Shown here piece after piece: positions 26,723 to 35,261 of a stretch of DNA of 64,000 nucleotides. The notes under the pieces were generated by a model. The model searched no databases, was not told the DNA's origin, and saw only the letters and a list, made by a program, of their open reading frames with translations. The DNA comes from Flavobacterium aquatile LMG 4008 = ATCC 11947. Lineage in GTDB: Bacteria > Bacteroidota > Bacteroidia > Flavobacteriales > Flavobacteriaceae. Each line of letters starts with the position of its first letter. The first letter of the stretch is position 1. The position numbers were made by a program, and so were the translations under genes. The stretch is taken from assembly GCF_000757385.1 (NCBI RefSeq), contig NZ_JRHH01000002.1:186001-250000 (forward strand). Reading direction: 5' to 3'.

Positions 26723-27283
26723 TTAAGGGACTTTTGTAAATAACATGTTTAAAGGTAGTCTCGGTGGAGCAGGATCTAGTTCTGCCGGTTCAAATGAGGT
26801 TGTCCATTGTAGCTGCGGCAAACCTCCAAGAGGTGCTAAAACGTATTGAATATTTAAATAATATTTGTTTAATGGATTAAAGTTGGGTTCACTATACAAA
26901 AACTGATATTTATTTACATTTGTTGGCTCATCAAACAAACCTCCGAGCATTCTATTATAATCGTTAATATCTTGTGGTGCATTAGTATCAAATTCTACTA
27001 TACCATTTTTAGTGTATTTACATCTTATTTCTAAGTTGTCTTTAAAATACCTGCCTCCACAATCTTCATTGTCTCTTTTTAGTATTGTAATCTCTACTTT
27101 ATCAATGGCTGTTTCATACTTCCATTGCCCAATAAACTTGTTTAAATGACCATTAACATCTTTAAAATATCTGTTATTATATGTTTGAGTAAGAATATGT
27201 GAAAGTCTATCTTCTATAGGTGTTATTATTTGTGCATTAATTTTAAAAGAAATTAAAATTAACACTATGATTATTTTTTTCAT
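26723..27283 (-). CDS. Secreted protein, DUF6705-like
   Basis: A 186-residue protein with a signal peptide (about 1-17, ending INAQ). The mature part has beta-strand character with the segment HLNKFIGQWKYETA, which I recall from DUF6705 proteins of Flavobacterium; I cannot verify the family. It lies 10 bases downstream of the preceding gene on the same strand, so the two form an accessory pair of unknown role. Confidence 0.6.
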   Translation of the reverse strand: MKKIIIVLILISFKINAQIITPIEDRLSHILTQTYNNRYFKDVNGHLNKFIGQWKYETAIDKVEITILKRDNEDCGGRYFKDNLEIRCKYTKNGIVEFDTNAPQDINDYNRMLGGLFDEPTNVNKYQFLYSEPNFNPLNKYYLNIQYVLAPLGGLPQLQWTTSFEPAELDPAPPRLPLNMLFTKVP

Positions 27284-27293
27284 GATTTTAATA

Positions 27294-28142
27294 TTAAAGT
27301 TTTACCCAATTAGTTATAGTTGTTCCACTAGAATTAAATGTAGCTTGATAGATACTTAAACCCATATTTTCTCCATTCACCGTATTAGTATTGATGAAGT
27401 TTATAAATGCCTGTAAAGCAGCTGCTTCACCTTCTTGTTCGAGAGCTTTAAGAACTGTTTTATCATACTTATCTTCAAACTGTTGTTGCAATTCACTTTT
27501 TGTATCTGGGTTATTATCAGGATCCATAGTGTTTATTGCTGCTAAAGCTTTGGCTGTATCAGTAATTCTAATGGCAAAGGTACCCAATCTTGTTACAATT
27601 ATAGAGGTGTTATTGGGGTTGTTATTGAACCTATAGGCGGCCAAAGATAGAGATATAACATCAGTATCTGATGGAATAGGGTTCGTTGGTTTTAGCGTTG
27701 TTCCAACATAATACAAATTTTGGTGCATGTTTATGTTTACTGTATGTTGTAGCGTAAAATCATAAAATCTAGTATCCGTTTTTCGAGAAACGCCTCCAAT
27801 AGTATCATTAAGTGGGCCATTTGGGTTTATCATTATACCTTCCTCTTTTGTTTGTGTTGCAAGTTTAGCTCTATAATTATTAATTTTTTGTTTTATTAAT
27901 AATTTAGAAGATAATTTTAAAAGCTCTTTTACGTGGTTTATTCCCTCAACATCTTCAAGATTTGGGATAGTGATGACTGGATTATCATCATTTCCTGGGT
28001 TTCCACCACCACCACCACCGCTACCATCGCCACATGGTATAACTTCAAGTACTGAAATCCAAGCTAAGAAGTCGTAGGTGCATTCTTCAAGATTACCAAT
28101 ACCATGTAAGCCAGACGGACACACTAAATTGTCCTTACACAT
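27294..28142 (-). CDS. Hypothetical protein, probably the frameshifted 3' part of a longer gene
   Basis: A 282-residue frame with a poly-Gly stretch (about 41-47) and a helical-to-beta C-terminal region (about 100-282); no family recognised. It starts at a Cys-rich segment (MCKDNLVCPSGLHG) without a signal peptide. The other frame just upstream encodes NRVVAEEVCV and then stops at 28124. Adding one A in the run near 28134 would join them as EEVCVKDNLVCPSG. This makes a single-base deletion likely, so the product shown is probably a fragment of a secreted protein. Confidence 0.5.
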   Translation of the reverse strand: MCKDNLVCPSGLHGIGNLEECTYDFLAWISVLEVIPCGDGSGGGGGGNPGNDDNPVITIPNLEDVEGINHVKELLKLSSKLLIKQKINNYRAKLATQTKEEGIMINPNGPLNDTIGGVSRKTDTRFYDFTLQHTVNINMHQNLYYVGTTLKPTNPIPSDTDVISLSLAAYRFNNNPNNTSIIVTRLGTFAIRITDTAKALAAINTMDPDNNPDTKSELQQQFEDKYDKTVLKALEQEGEAAALQAFINFINTNTVNGENMGLSIYQATFNSSGTTITNWVKL

Positions 28143-28279
28143 ACTTCTTCGGCAACAACTCTATTTAAATATTCTCCAGAAACCTCTGGATTAATTTCAG
28201 ATTGTTGCGTTAGTTTAATATCTTCAATCCATTGCTCTAAATTTGTTGAATGTTTTGTTGAATGTTTTTGATTTTTCAA
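28124..28279 (-). pseudogene. Detached 5' fragment of the frameshifted gene
   Basis: An open frame of 51 codons overlaps the previous gene in a different frame and reads EQWIEDIKLTQQSEINPEVS and NRVVAEEVCV before its stop. It has no ATG; a TAA lies three codons before the first possible start (TTG at 28279), and no signal peptide is found upstream. It looks like the middle of a once longer protein whose true N-terminus has decayed. Confidence 0.45.
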
Positions 28280-28650
28280 AAATGAACATTATTTTCCATC
28301 TATTTACCGGTATAAATACGTGTTTTTAAAATTAAAGTCACTGTTTTTAACGAAAACCTTATTTGGTAATGCAATAGTAGTAATAAATAACACTTTTGTA
28401 CTTATAACAAATGTTTTATTAGTTATTTATAAAGCTAAAGTAGTAATAGCAGTAAGTAAAGTAGTAATAACCAATGGTAAAGTAGTAATCACCAATGGTA
28501 AAGTAGTAATAAATAAAGGTAAAGTAGTAAGACGTAAGGTTTTTGATTGTTTTTAGCTTTTTTATCAATTATTCTTCAACTTCTAAAATAGAGATTAACA
28601 ATTCCATCCAAAATATATTTCTTACTTTAGCCAACAAATTTTTTACAGTC
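28280..28650. other. Stretch of 371 bases without a convincing gene
   Basis: This gap lies between the decayed minus-strand gene and the second acyltransferase. It contains the 21-bp tandem repeats at 28434-28538 and otherwise very AT-rich sequence. An open frame on the plus strand (28320-28556) exists only because the repeat period is a multiple of three and is not convincing. TACTTTAG at 28624-28631 resembles a -7 element for the acyltransferase, with no clear -33 partner. Confidence 0.6.
28434..28538. repeat. Tandem 21-bp repeats with core GTAAAGTAGTAAT
   Basis: Four units begin at 28456, 28477, 28498 and 28519, each with GTAAAGTAGTAA followed by a more variable tail. A degenerate unit lies at 28434-28455 and a weaker echo near 28371. 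The units have no unique spacers, so this is not a CRISPR array. Copy number probably varies between strains. Confidence 0.85.
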
Positions 28651-29382
28651 ATGGAAAAGCTAATTTCTTATCCAATTTCGGTTATTTATTATTTATGTTT
28701 CGGATTGTGTTTAGTGGTTTTTCATCCTATTCAGTGGATTTGTTTCAACGTTTTTGGATACCAAGCACATAAAAAAAGTGTAGATTATCTTAATTTTTGT
28801 TTGGTAAAATGCACCAATCTAATTGGAACTTGGTTTCAGTTTAGAAACATCAATAAAATTCCAAAAGGCGCTCCAATAATTTTTGTTGCCAATCATCAAA
28901 GTATGTATGATATTATTGGTATAATTTGGTATTTAAGAAAATTTCATCCAAAATTTGTAAGCAAGAAAGAATTAGGAACCGGAATTCCAAGTGTTTCATA
29001 CAATTTAAGACATGGTGGTTCCGTTTTAATAGATAGAAAAGACCCAAAACAAGCGATTCCAACAATTAAAGGTTTAGCAGAATATATTGAAACATACAAA
29101 CGATCGGCAGTAATTTTTCCTGAAGGAACGAGAAGTAAAGACGGAAAACCAAAAGAATTCGCACAAAGCGGACTAAAAATTCTTTGTAAATACGCTCCAT
29201 CTGCTTATGTTGTGCCAATTTCTATAAATAATTCATGGAAAATGGTTAAATTTGGAGCTTTTCCAATGGGTTTAGGTAATCGATTGGAATTTATAATTCA
29301 CGATCCAATTGCTGTAAGCGATTTTTCATTTGAAGAAATAATGCAAAAAACCGAAAAAGCTGTTGTACAATCATTAAAATAA
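28651..29382 (+). CDS. 1-acyl-sn-glycerol-3-phosphate acyltransferase (second PlsC-like)
   Basis: A 243-residue enzyme with an N-terminal hydrophobic segment (about 5-35), motif I NHQSMYD (the His and Asp of the catalytic pair), the motif RHGGSVLIDR and motif III FPEGTRSK. It transfers an acyl chain to lysophosphatidate or a related acceptor. The ATG at 28651 was chosen; earlier in-frame codons run into the AT-rich gap. The next gene is an acyl-ACP desaturase, which fits joint control of membrane lipids. Confidence 0.9.
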   Translation: MEKLISYPISVIYYLCFGLCLVVFHPIQWICFNVFGYQAHKKSVDYLNFCLVKCTNLIGTWFQFRNINKIPKGAPIIFVANHQSMYDIIGIIWYLRKFHPKFVSKKELGTGIPSVSYNLRHGGSVLIDRKDPKQAIPTIKGLAEYIETYKRSAVIFPEGTRSKDGKPKEFAQSGLKILCKYAPSAYVVPISINNSWKMVKFGAFPMGLGNRLEFIIHDPIAVSDFSFEEIMQKTEKAVVQSLK

Positions 29383-29432
29383 TAATCAGATTTTATTTTG
29401 TCTCAAATCTAAAATCTACAATAAACTTTATA

Positions 29433-30422
29433 ATGTCAATAAAAAACATGCGTCTGGAAGTGATGCAATTTTTAGAAAACAAAGTCGATGATTTTGTCGA
29501 TCAATTTTTAATACCAGTAGAAACAATTTGGCAACCGTCAGACTTTTTACCAGATGCACAAAGTGAAAACTTCTTTGAAGAAGTAAAAGAATTACAAGAA
29601 ATTGCAAAAGATTTGCCTTATGATTTTTGGGTAGCAATGGTTGGTGATACTATTACCGAAGAAGCACTTCCTACTTATGAGTCATGGCTTATGGAGGTAG
29701 AAGGTGTTGACAATGAAGGAAGAAACGGTTGGTCTAGATGGGTGCGCCAATGGACAAGTGAAGAAAATCGTCATGGTGATTTGCTTAATAAATATTTGTA
29801 TTTATCGGGTCGCGTTAACATGCGTGAAGTAGAAATTACAACGCAACATTTAATTGCTGATGGTTTTGATATTGGAACTGGTAAAGATCCTTATAAGAAC
29901 TTTGTTTACACTAGTTTTCAAGAACTTGCAACCTATATTTCTCACAATAGAGTTTCGCAATTGGCTAAAGATTATGGTGATAAAAAGCTTTCTAAAGTGT
30001 GCAAAATGATTGCAGGCGATGAAATGCGTCATCATCATGCTTATAGCGAATTTGTAACTCAAATTTTCAAAGTAGATCCGAGCGAAATGATGCTTGCTTT
30101 TCAATACATGATGAAGCAAAAAATTACAATGCCTGCTCATTTTTTAAGAGAATCTGGTCAGTCAATTGGAACAGCTTTCGAACAATTTTCTAATTCTGCA
30201 CAAAAGTTAGGTGTTTACACAGCTAATGATTATGTAGATATTATGCAAAAATTAATTGACAAATGGCAAATTGATAAAATCACTAGTCTAACAGATGAAG
30301 CCGAAAAAGCGCGTGATTACTTAATGAAATTACCGGGTAGAATGGCGAGAATTTCAGAGCGATTGGTTTTGCCAGAAGAAAATCATATTTTTAAATGGGT
30401 TCAACCGGCTTTGATTAAATAA
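29433..30422 (+). CDS. Acyl-ACP desaturase (soluble di-iron)
   Basis: A 329-residue member of the plant stearoyl-ACP desaturase family, which introduces a cis double bond into acyl-ACP using O2 and ferredoxin. The di-iron ligands are visible in the EENRHGD (about 110) and DEMRHHH (about 192) motifs, with further Glu residues in helices before each. It follows a plsC-like gene after 50 bases. A role in cold adaptation of membranes is inferred. Confidence 0.92.
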   Translation: MSIKNMRLEVMQFLENKVDDFVDQFLIPVETIWQPSDFLPDAQSENFFEEVKELQEIAKDLPYDFWVAMVGDTITEEALPTYESWLMEVEGVDNEGRNGWSRWVRQWTSEENRHGDLLNKYLYLSGRVNMREVEITTQHLIADGFDIGTGKDPYKNFVYTSFQELATYISHNRVSQLAKDYGDKKLSKVCKMIAGDEMRHHHAYSEFVTQIFKVDPSEMMLAFQYMMKQKITMPAHFLRESGQSIGTAFEQFSNSAQKLGVYTANDYVDIMQKLIDKWQIDKITSLTDEAEKARDYLMKLPGRMARISERLVLPEENHIFKWVQPALIK

Positions 30423-30449
30423 AGAATTTAAAATCTCAATACATAAAAT

Positions 30450-30505
30450 TCCAACTTCTTTGTCATTCTGAACTTGTTTCGGAATCTAAGAATTTGGAAT
30501 TTTTT
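30450..30505. repeat. GTCATTCTGAACTTGTTTCG dispersed element within an AATTCCAA/TTGGAATT inverted repeat
   Basis: AAAATTCCAA near 30447-30456 and TTGGAATTTT near 30495-30504 form a perfect inverted repeat around CTTTGTCATTCTGAACTTG and CGGAATCTAAG. I recognise GTCATTCTGAAC...GGAATCT as a common intergenic element of Bacteroidetes. It lies 12 bases upstream of the HD hydrolase. Confidence 0.65.
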
Positions 30506-30516
30506 ATAAAAATAAG

Positions 30517-31164
30517 ATGAGTAATTTAATAGACAACACCATTCTTTTTGTAAAGGAAAAATTAAAAGATGCCGAAGCTGGTCACGATTGGTTTCACATG
30601 CAACGCGTTTATAAAAATGCATTGCTAATTGCCGATGGCGAAAAATGTGACTTAGAAGTGGTAAAACTTGGAGCATTACTTCACGACATTGCCGATAGTA
30701 AGTTTCATGATGGCGATGAGTCGGTTGGACCAAAAGTGGCTCGTGAATTTCTTGAATCGCAAAAGGCTTCGGAAGAAATTATAGTTCATGTGGTAAACAT
30801 CATCGAAAATATTTCGTTTAAAGGTGGTAATTTTGAAAAGAAATTTAGTTCAAAAGAATTAGAAATTGTACAAGATGCCGACAGACTCGATGCACTTGGA
30901 GCCATTGGAATTGCTCGAACATTTAACTATGGCGGATTTAAAAACCGACCACTTTACAATCCAGATATTGCACCCAATCTTTCTATGACGAAAGAAGAAT
31001 ATAAAAATAGTGAATCGCCAACACTAAATCATTTTTACGAAAAATTACTGTTATTAAAAGACAAAATGAATACCCAAACTGGAAGAAAAATTGCCGAAGA
31101 AAGACATCGTTTTATGGAACTTTTTCTATCGCAGTTTTATGCCGAATGGGAAGGAGAGAAATAA
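30517..31164 (+). CDS. HD-domain phosphohydrolase
   Basis: A 215-residue protein with the HD motif LLHDIADSKFHDGD (about 50-63), an earlier His (HDWFHMQRV) and a later Asp (VQDADRLDALGAIG), which supply the metal ligands. Enzymes of this size act on nucleotides or related phosphate esters; the exact substrate is unknown. It is a single gene closed by a terminator at 31167. Confidence 0.88.
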   Translation: MSNLIDNTILFVKEKLKDAEAGHDWFHMQRVYKNALLIADGEKCDLEVVKLGALLHDIADSKFHDGDESVGPKVAREFLESQKASEEIIVHVVNIIENISFKGGNFEKKFSSKELEIVQDADRLDALGAIGIARTFNYGGFKNRPLYNPDIAPNLSMTKEEYKNSESPTLNHFYEKLLLLKDKMNTQTGRKIAEERHRFMELFLSQFYAEWEGEK

Positions 31165-31166
31165 AA

Positions 31167-31191
31167 AAGAGAACCAATTTGGTTCTCTTCT
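31167..31191. terminator. Terminator between the HD hydrolase and a convergent gene
   Basis: AAGAGAACC at 31167-31175 pairs with GGTTCTCTT at 31181-31189 around AATTT. The A-tract on the left makes it usable for the minus-strand gene as well. Confidence 0.82.
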
Positions 31192-31196
31192 TAGTT

Positions 31197-32777
31197 TTAT
31201 AAAGTAATTTTTAGCAACTGTTTTTTCTTGCCTTTTCTGCCAATAAAAATTACTGAATTTCCAGTTAATGCACCATCAGAAACCATAAATGGAACTTCGT
31301 TGTCTTTATCATCTAAAATTTCTTTGTAATCAAAATCACCATTAGGATTGATTCTAATTACATTTAAATTTGATTTTTTTGTGCTTGCTTGACCAAATTG
31401 AATTCGGTCATTTTTTAATTTCTTAACTTTTTCACCTGTATTTATAAAGAAATAAGTATCGTTATCTTTTAATGTTGAGGTATAAGAAATGTACGATTCA
31501 TCACCAGTTGTAGCTTGACGTTTATTGATGTTTCTAGCCCAAACAATATCGCCAGATGCGTTAATTTTTGCGCTTACAATATCATCATAATGATAGATAG
31601 TTTGAGTACGTCCGCCACCATTCATACCGTTTGAGATATAAGTAGTTGTTATGTAAAACTCTTCAGCATTAAAAACAATATCGTTGCTTGGCGTTATTAA
31701 AATTTTTCTAAACGACAAGAATTTCAATTCTTTATCTTTGTCTTTTCCGTATTTATCAATTATAAACTGTTCTGTAAACGGATTAAATTTGGACTTTTTA
31801 ATGGCCAAAGTTGTTGGGTCTAATTCGAAATAACTAATCCCTTTGTAACGATTATCTTTTCTGTCAGAATAAAATCCGATGCAAGTAATTCTACCTTCAA
31901 AAATTATAGTTTTTAATGAGCTAGAAAAATGTTCTTCAGTATCAAAAACCTGAGTTTTTTCGCTGTCTTTTGTAATTCGAGTTAGTTCAAATTGGTATTT
32001 TCCGCCTTCTTTTTTCTTCTTTTTTTCGTCGGTGTAAACCTTGCCTAAAATATAAAGTGTGTTTCCGTCTTTAGAAACATCTATATTTTCATATGTAAAT
32101 TTTCTGTCTTTAATTTCTCTTTTAAAAGTATGGTCGATCTTTTTATTAAGTGATTTATCAAACAAAAATAATTTATGCGTTTCTGCAGTTTTATCTTTGA
32201 TATCAATTGTAATTGCAAATGCTGTTCTATCCTCATTGATAATCATATTAGCTCCGGCATCGCCATCATAATTTCTTGCACCGCTGCCAATTCCCATAAA
32301 ACTTACTATTGGTCCTCTTTGAATTTCTTCAGAATTCACTCTAAATAATTCTTGAGAAGTAAAATTAAAATCATTTATATTTGATGATAATGCGCTGCAT
32401 ATAAAAACTTTATCCGTTTTGTTGTAAGCATAATCAATCAATCTAATGTTGTCGCCGTCAAGAATTATCCCAAGAATAGTTCCTACACTTTTTTTATCCG
32501 CTTTTTTTTGAACTCTTTCATATTCATATTCTTTAATGAGTTTCATGTTAGAATCATAATGTTCAAAATAATATCCTGAACCTGATGAAAAAACGCCACC
32601 TTGATACGATCTTACTATTAAAATTCCGTCTTTTCCATCATCTTCGACTAGAACAACACTTGAGTATTTGTACTCGTCTTTAAAAACTTCACTTTTTACG
32701 AGTGTTGTTGGAATTTCTTGAGAACTTGCATTAAACGAGAACAATCCTAGGGTTAGGAATAGAATAATTTTTTTCAT
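31197..32777 (-). CDS. Secreted protein of unknown function
   Basis: A 526-residue protein with a signal peptide (about 1-19, ending SSQ). The remainder is rich in short beta strands with repeated segments of the type GNTLYILGKVY and GISYFELD, consistent with a beta-propeller, but I recognise no family. Two basic low-complexity stretches occur (KKADKKS and KKKKKEGGK). It ends 6 bases from the terminator at 31191 and lies 32 bases downstream of the enoyl-CoA hydratase gene on the same strand. Confidence 0.7.
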   Translation of the reverse strand: MKKIILFLTLGLFSFNASSQEIPTTLVKSEVFKDEYKYSSVVLVEDDGKDGILIVRSYQGGVFSSGSGYYFEHYDSNMKLIKEYEYERVQKKADKKSVGTILGIILDGDNIRLIDYAYNKTDKVFICSALSSNINDFNFTSQELFRVNSEEIQRGPIVSFMGIGSGARNYDGDAGANMIINEDRTAFAITIDIKDKTAETHKLFLFDKSLNKKIDHTFKREIKDRKFTYENIDVSKDGNTLYILGKVYTDEKKKKKEGGKYQFELTRITKDSEKTQVFDTEEHFSSSLKTIIFEGRITCIGFYSDRKDNRYKGISYFELDPTTLAIKKSKFNPFTEQFIIDKYGKDKDKELKFLSFRKILITPSNDIVFNAEEFYITTTYISNGMNGGGRTQTIYHYDDIVSAKINASGDIVWARNINKRQATTGDESYISYTSTLKDNDTYFFINTGEKVKKLKNDRIQFGQASTKKSNLNVIRINPNGDFDYKEILDDKDNEVPFMVSDGALTGNSVIFIGRKGKKKQLLKITL

Positions 32778-32809
32778 TAATTGGTTTTGGGTTGGTTAGT
32801 TTGGTATGA

Positions 32810-33592
32810 TTATTTTCCAGAAAAACTGGCTTTTCTTTTTTCTAAAAATGCGGTGGTTCCTTCTTTAAAATCTTCGGTTCCAAAACATTTTCCAAACGAT
32901 TTTATTTCGGTTTTGTAGCCATCAACTCCATCTTTAAAGTTTGCGTTTACGGCTTTAATTGCTTGACCAATTGCAACTGGAGAATTACGCATTATCTTAG
33001 AAGCTATGCCTTTTACAAATTCTAAAAGTTCGGTTTGTGGTACTACATGGTTTACTAATCCGTAGGTTTTTGCAGTTTCGGCATCAATCATTCCAGCAGT
33101 CATAATCATCTCCATCGCGCGACCTTTTCCTACTAACTGTGGTAAACGTTGTGTTCCTCCATAACCTGGAATTACTCCAAGTGATACTTCGGGTAAACCC
33201 ATTTTAGCATTGTCTGAAGCTACTCTAAAATGACACGCCATTGCTAGTTCTAATCCGCCGCCAAGTGCAAATCCGTTTACGGCTGCAATTACAGGAGTTC
33301 TTAAGTTTTCTACAAAATCGAACAATAATTCTTGTCCTTGTTGTGCCAATTGTGCGCCTTCTTCTACAGTGAAATGAGCAAATTCTGAAATATCTGCGCC
33401 AGCAACAAATGCTTTTTCGCCTTCGCCAGTGATAATGATAACTTTGGTTTCTGCATCGGCATCTAAATTTTCAAAAGCTGTGTGCAATTCTTGAATGGTT
33501 GCAACATTTAGCGCATTTAATTTTGATGGACGATTGATTGTAATTTGTCCGATTCCGTTTTCTGAAGTAACGAGTATGTTTTCGAAGTTCAT
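32810..33592 (-). CDS. Enoyl-CoA hydratase/isomerase (crotonase)
   Basis: A 260-residue crotonase-fold enzyme. The oxyanion-hole segments KAFVAGADISEF (about 60) and NGFALGGGLELAMACHFRVA (about 105) are intact, and the catalytic Glu pair region GLPEVSLGVIPGYGGTQRL is conserved, which favours true hydratase activity in fatty acid or amino acid degradation. A repeat element with a hairpin lies directly upstream. Confidence 0.93.
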   Translation of the reverse strand: MNFENILVTSENGIGQITINRPSKLNALNVATIQELHTAFENLDADAETKVIIITGEGEKAFVAGADISEFAHFTVEEGAQLAQQGQELLFDFVENLRTPVIAAVNGFALGGGLELAMACHFRVASDNAKMGLPEVSLGVIPGYGGTQRLPQLVGKGRAMEMIMTAGMIDAETAKTYGLVNHVVPQTELLEFVKGIASKIMRNSPVAIGQAIKAVNANFKDGVDGYKTEIKSFGKCFGTEDFKEGTTAFLEKRKASFSGK

Positions 33593-33616
33593 ATTTTGTT
33601 GTATAAAGTTTATTAT

Positions 33617-33713
33617 TTAGCCCTGATTGAAAGGAAAAACTCCCGATTTTTATCGGGATTTTGGGATGAAAGCAGGAAAAAGGATTGCTAAAATGCCCAA
33701 GCCATTCGCTTCT
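33617..33713 (+). repeat. AGCCCTGAT/AGCAGGAA dispersed repeat, copy B (TCCCGAT subtype)
   Basis: It starts TTTAGCCCTGATTG, has the stem TCCCGAT/ATCGGGA (33641-33647 with 33652-33658) followed by TTTT, then AAAGCAGGAA, and ends ATTCGCTTCTA. It shares this central hairpin with copy C and differs from copies A and D. Confidence 0.8.
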
Positions 33714-33721
33714 AATTATTT

Positions 33722-35191
33722 TTATTTTTCAATTTTAGGAAGTGAAACTGTGAATGTTGTTCCTTTTCCAAATTCAGTTTCAAATGTAATAGTTCCTTTG
33801 TAATTTTCAATGATGTTTTTGATAATTCCTAAGCCTAAACCCATTCCGCTATTTTTGGTGGTGAATTTTGGTTCGAATATGCGTTCGATATTTTCCTGTT
33901 CGATTCCAATTCCGTTGTCTTTTACAGTAATATTTACGTTATTTTTAACTTGTTTTACTTCAACTAAAATGGACTTTTCAACTTGATTTTCTGGAATCGC
34001 TTGAATCGCGTTTTTCACCAAATTGGTAATAATTCGAATCAATTGCGTTCGATCCATGATGGTGATAATTTCTTTTTCATCACTCTTGAACTGTATGTAT
34101 TCTTCGTTAAAAATATCTAACGAAAACTCTACAACTTCAACCACATTCAGAGTTTCGTTTTGTTGCGCTGGCATGGAAGCAAAATTAGAAAACGCCGATG
34201 CAACCGAAGTCATGGTATCTATTTGCTGAATTAAAGTTTTAGTATAATCGTTTAGTTTTTGTTTCAAATCGGGATCTTCGGGATTGAATTTTCTTTCGAA
34301 ACTTTGAACGGTCAATCGCATTGGTGTTAGTGGATTTTTAATTTCGTGCGCTACTTGTTTGGCCATTTCGCGCCAAGCTTGTTCACGTTCACTTTGTGCC
34401 AACATCGTTGCACTTTCTTCCAGTTTATCGACCATGGCATTGTAGGCTTTTATCAAAGAGTTGATTTCCTTGCTGTTGGCTTCAATGAGAATTTTTTCGT
34501 TCTTTTGGTTCAAACTGGTTTCGTTGATTTTATCTGAAATAGTTTTTAATGTTTGTGTTATATAAGAAGATAGAAAATAGGCCAAAGCGAAGGCAATAAT
34601 CAGCATAAAAAAGTAAACCTGACTCAATCGAATTAAGAATTCTTGAATTTCATTTTCATAAAAACTGTCGTCTTCAATGTAAGGCAAATTTAAAATTCCG
34701 AGTGGTTTGAATTTGTCGTCTTTTATTTGACTGAAGGAAGAACGGTTTTTAATTCCGTCCACACTTTTAATGTCAACATATCTTTTTTCTATAGACGATT
34801 GCACTAATTTGATAATGTATTTTGGAACCGGAGGCGAAATGGTATCGACAGAAAAAGTGGCTTTGGAAGATTTTAAAAGAATTCCGTTTAAGCTGTAAAT
34901 GTTGATTTCAATTTTATGTATATCCGATAATTCATGAATTTTATCTTTAAAAATGAGCGGAAGATTTTTCTCTGTTAACGGATAAGTAGTATTTGATAAA
35001 ATGTAGTTGATGTGTTCTTTTACGGCGTCTTCCTTTCGTTCCAGTCGTTCTTGATGATAGTTTTTGGCTTCGTTTTTAAACTGAATTAACGAAATGGACG
35101 CCATTAAAATCGAGGCAATTAATATCAATACAATCATCGATAGGAAAATCCTAATTCGGAGTGAAAGCATAGACATTTTGAAGTTGTTCAT
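33722..35191 (-). CDS. Sensor histidine kinase (NtrY-like)
   Basis: A 489-residue membrane kinase. Two membrane helices (about 12-33 and 190-212) enclose a periplasmic sensing region. A HAMP-like linker follows, then the H-box VAHEIKNPLTPMRL with the phosphoacceptor His near 283, and the N, G1 and G2 ATP-binding boxes (NLVKNAIQAI, DNGIGI, GMGLGLGIIKN). No response regulator gene adjoins it, so its partner is elsewhere. Starts at internal Met codons 6 or 8 are possible. Confidence 0.92.
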   Translation of the reverse strand: MNNFKMSMLSLRIRIFLSMIVLILIASILMASISLIQFKNEAKNYHQERLERKEDAVKEHINYILSNTTYPLTEKNLPLIFKDKIHELSDIHKIEINIYSLNGILLKSSKATFSVDTISPPVPKYIIKLVQSSIEKRYVDIKSVDGIKNRSSFSQIKDDKFKPLGILNLPYIEDDSFYENEIQEFLIRLSQVYFFMLIIAFALAYFLSSYITQTLKTISDKINETSLNQKNEKILIEANSKEINSLIKAYNAMVDKLEESATMLAQSEREQAWREMAKQVAHEIKNPLTPMRLTVQSFERKFNPEDPDLKQKLNDYTKTLIQQIDTMTSVASAFSNFASMPAQQNETLNVVEVVEFSLDIFNEEYIQFKSDEKEIITIMDRTQLIRIITNLVKNAIQAIPENQVEKSILVEVKQVKNNVNITVKDNGIGIEQENIERIFEPKFTTKNSGMGLGLGIIKNIIENYKGTITFETEFGKGTTFTVSLPKIEK

Positions 35192-35193
35192 TT

Positions 35194-35261
35194 GATAGTG
35201 ATTAGTGAATAGTGATTAGTGAATAGTAGGATGCTAATTACTATTTACTAATAACTAATTA
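35194..35261. repeat. AGTGAATAGTGATTAGT-type dispersed repeat, copy 2
   Basis: Units of AGTGATTAGTGAATAGTG and an inverted ACTATTTACTAATAACTAATTACT lie between the kinase and hemJ genes. The right end supplies the hemJ stop codon (35259-35261). Compare 7630-7691 and 35810-35842. Confidence 0.75.

Noticed and set aside
28434..28538. Possible CRISPR array
   Set aside because: Units follow each other without unique spacers, are only 21 bp long, and no cas genes are present.
28320..28556. Plus-strand open frame of 78 codons with a KVVITNG-like heptad
   Set aside because: It exists only because 21-bp tandem repeats keep a frame open. It starts with GTG, lacks any recognisable fold and has composition typical of AT-rich non-coding DNA.
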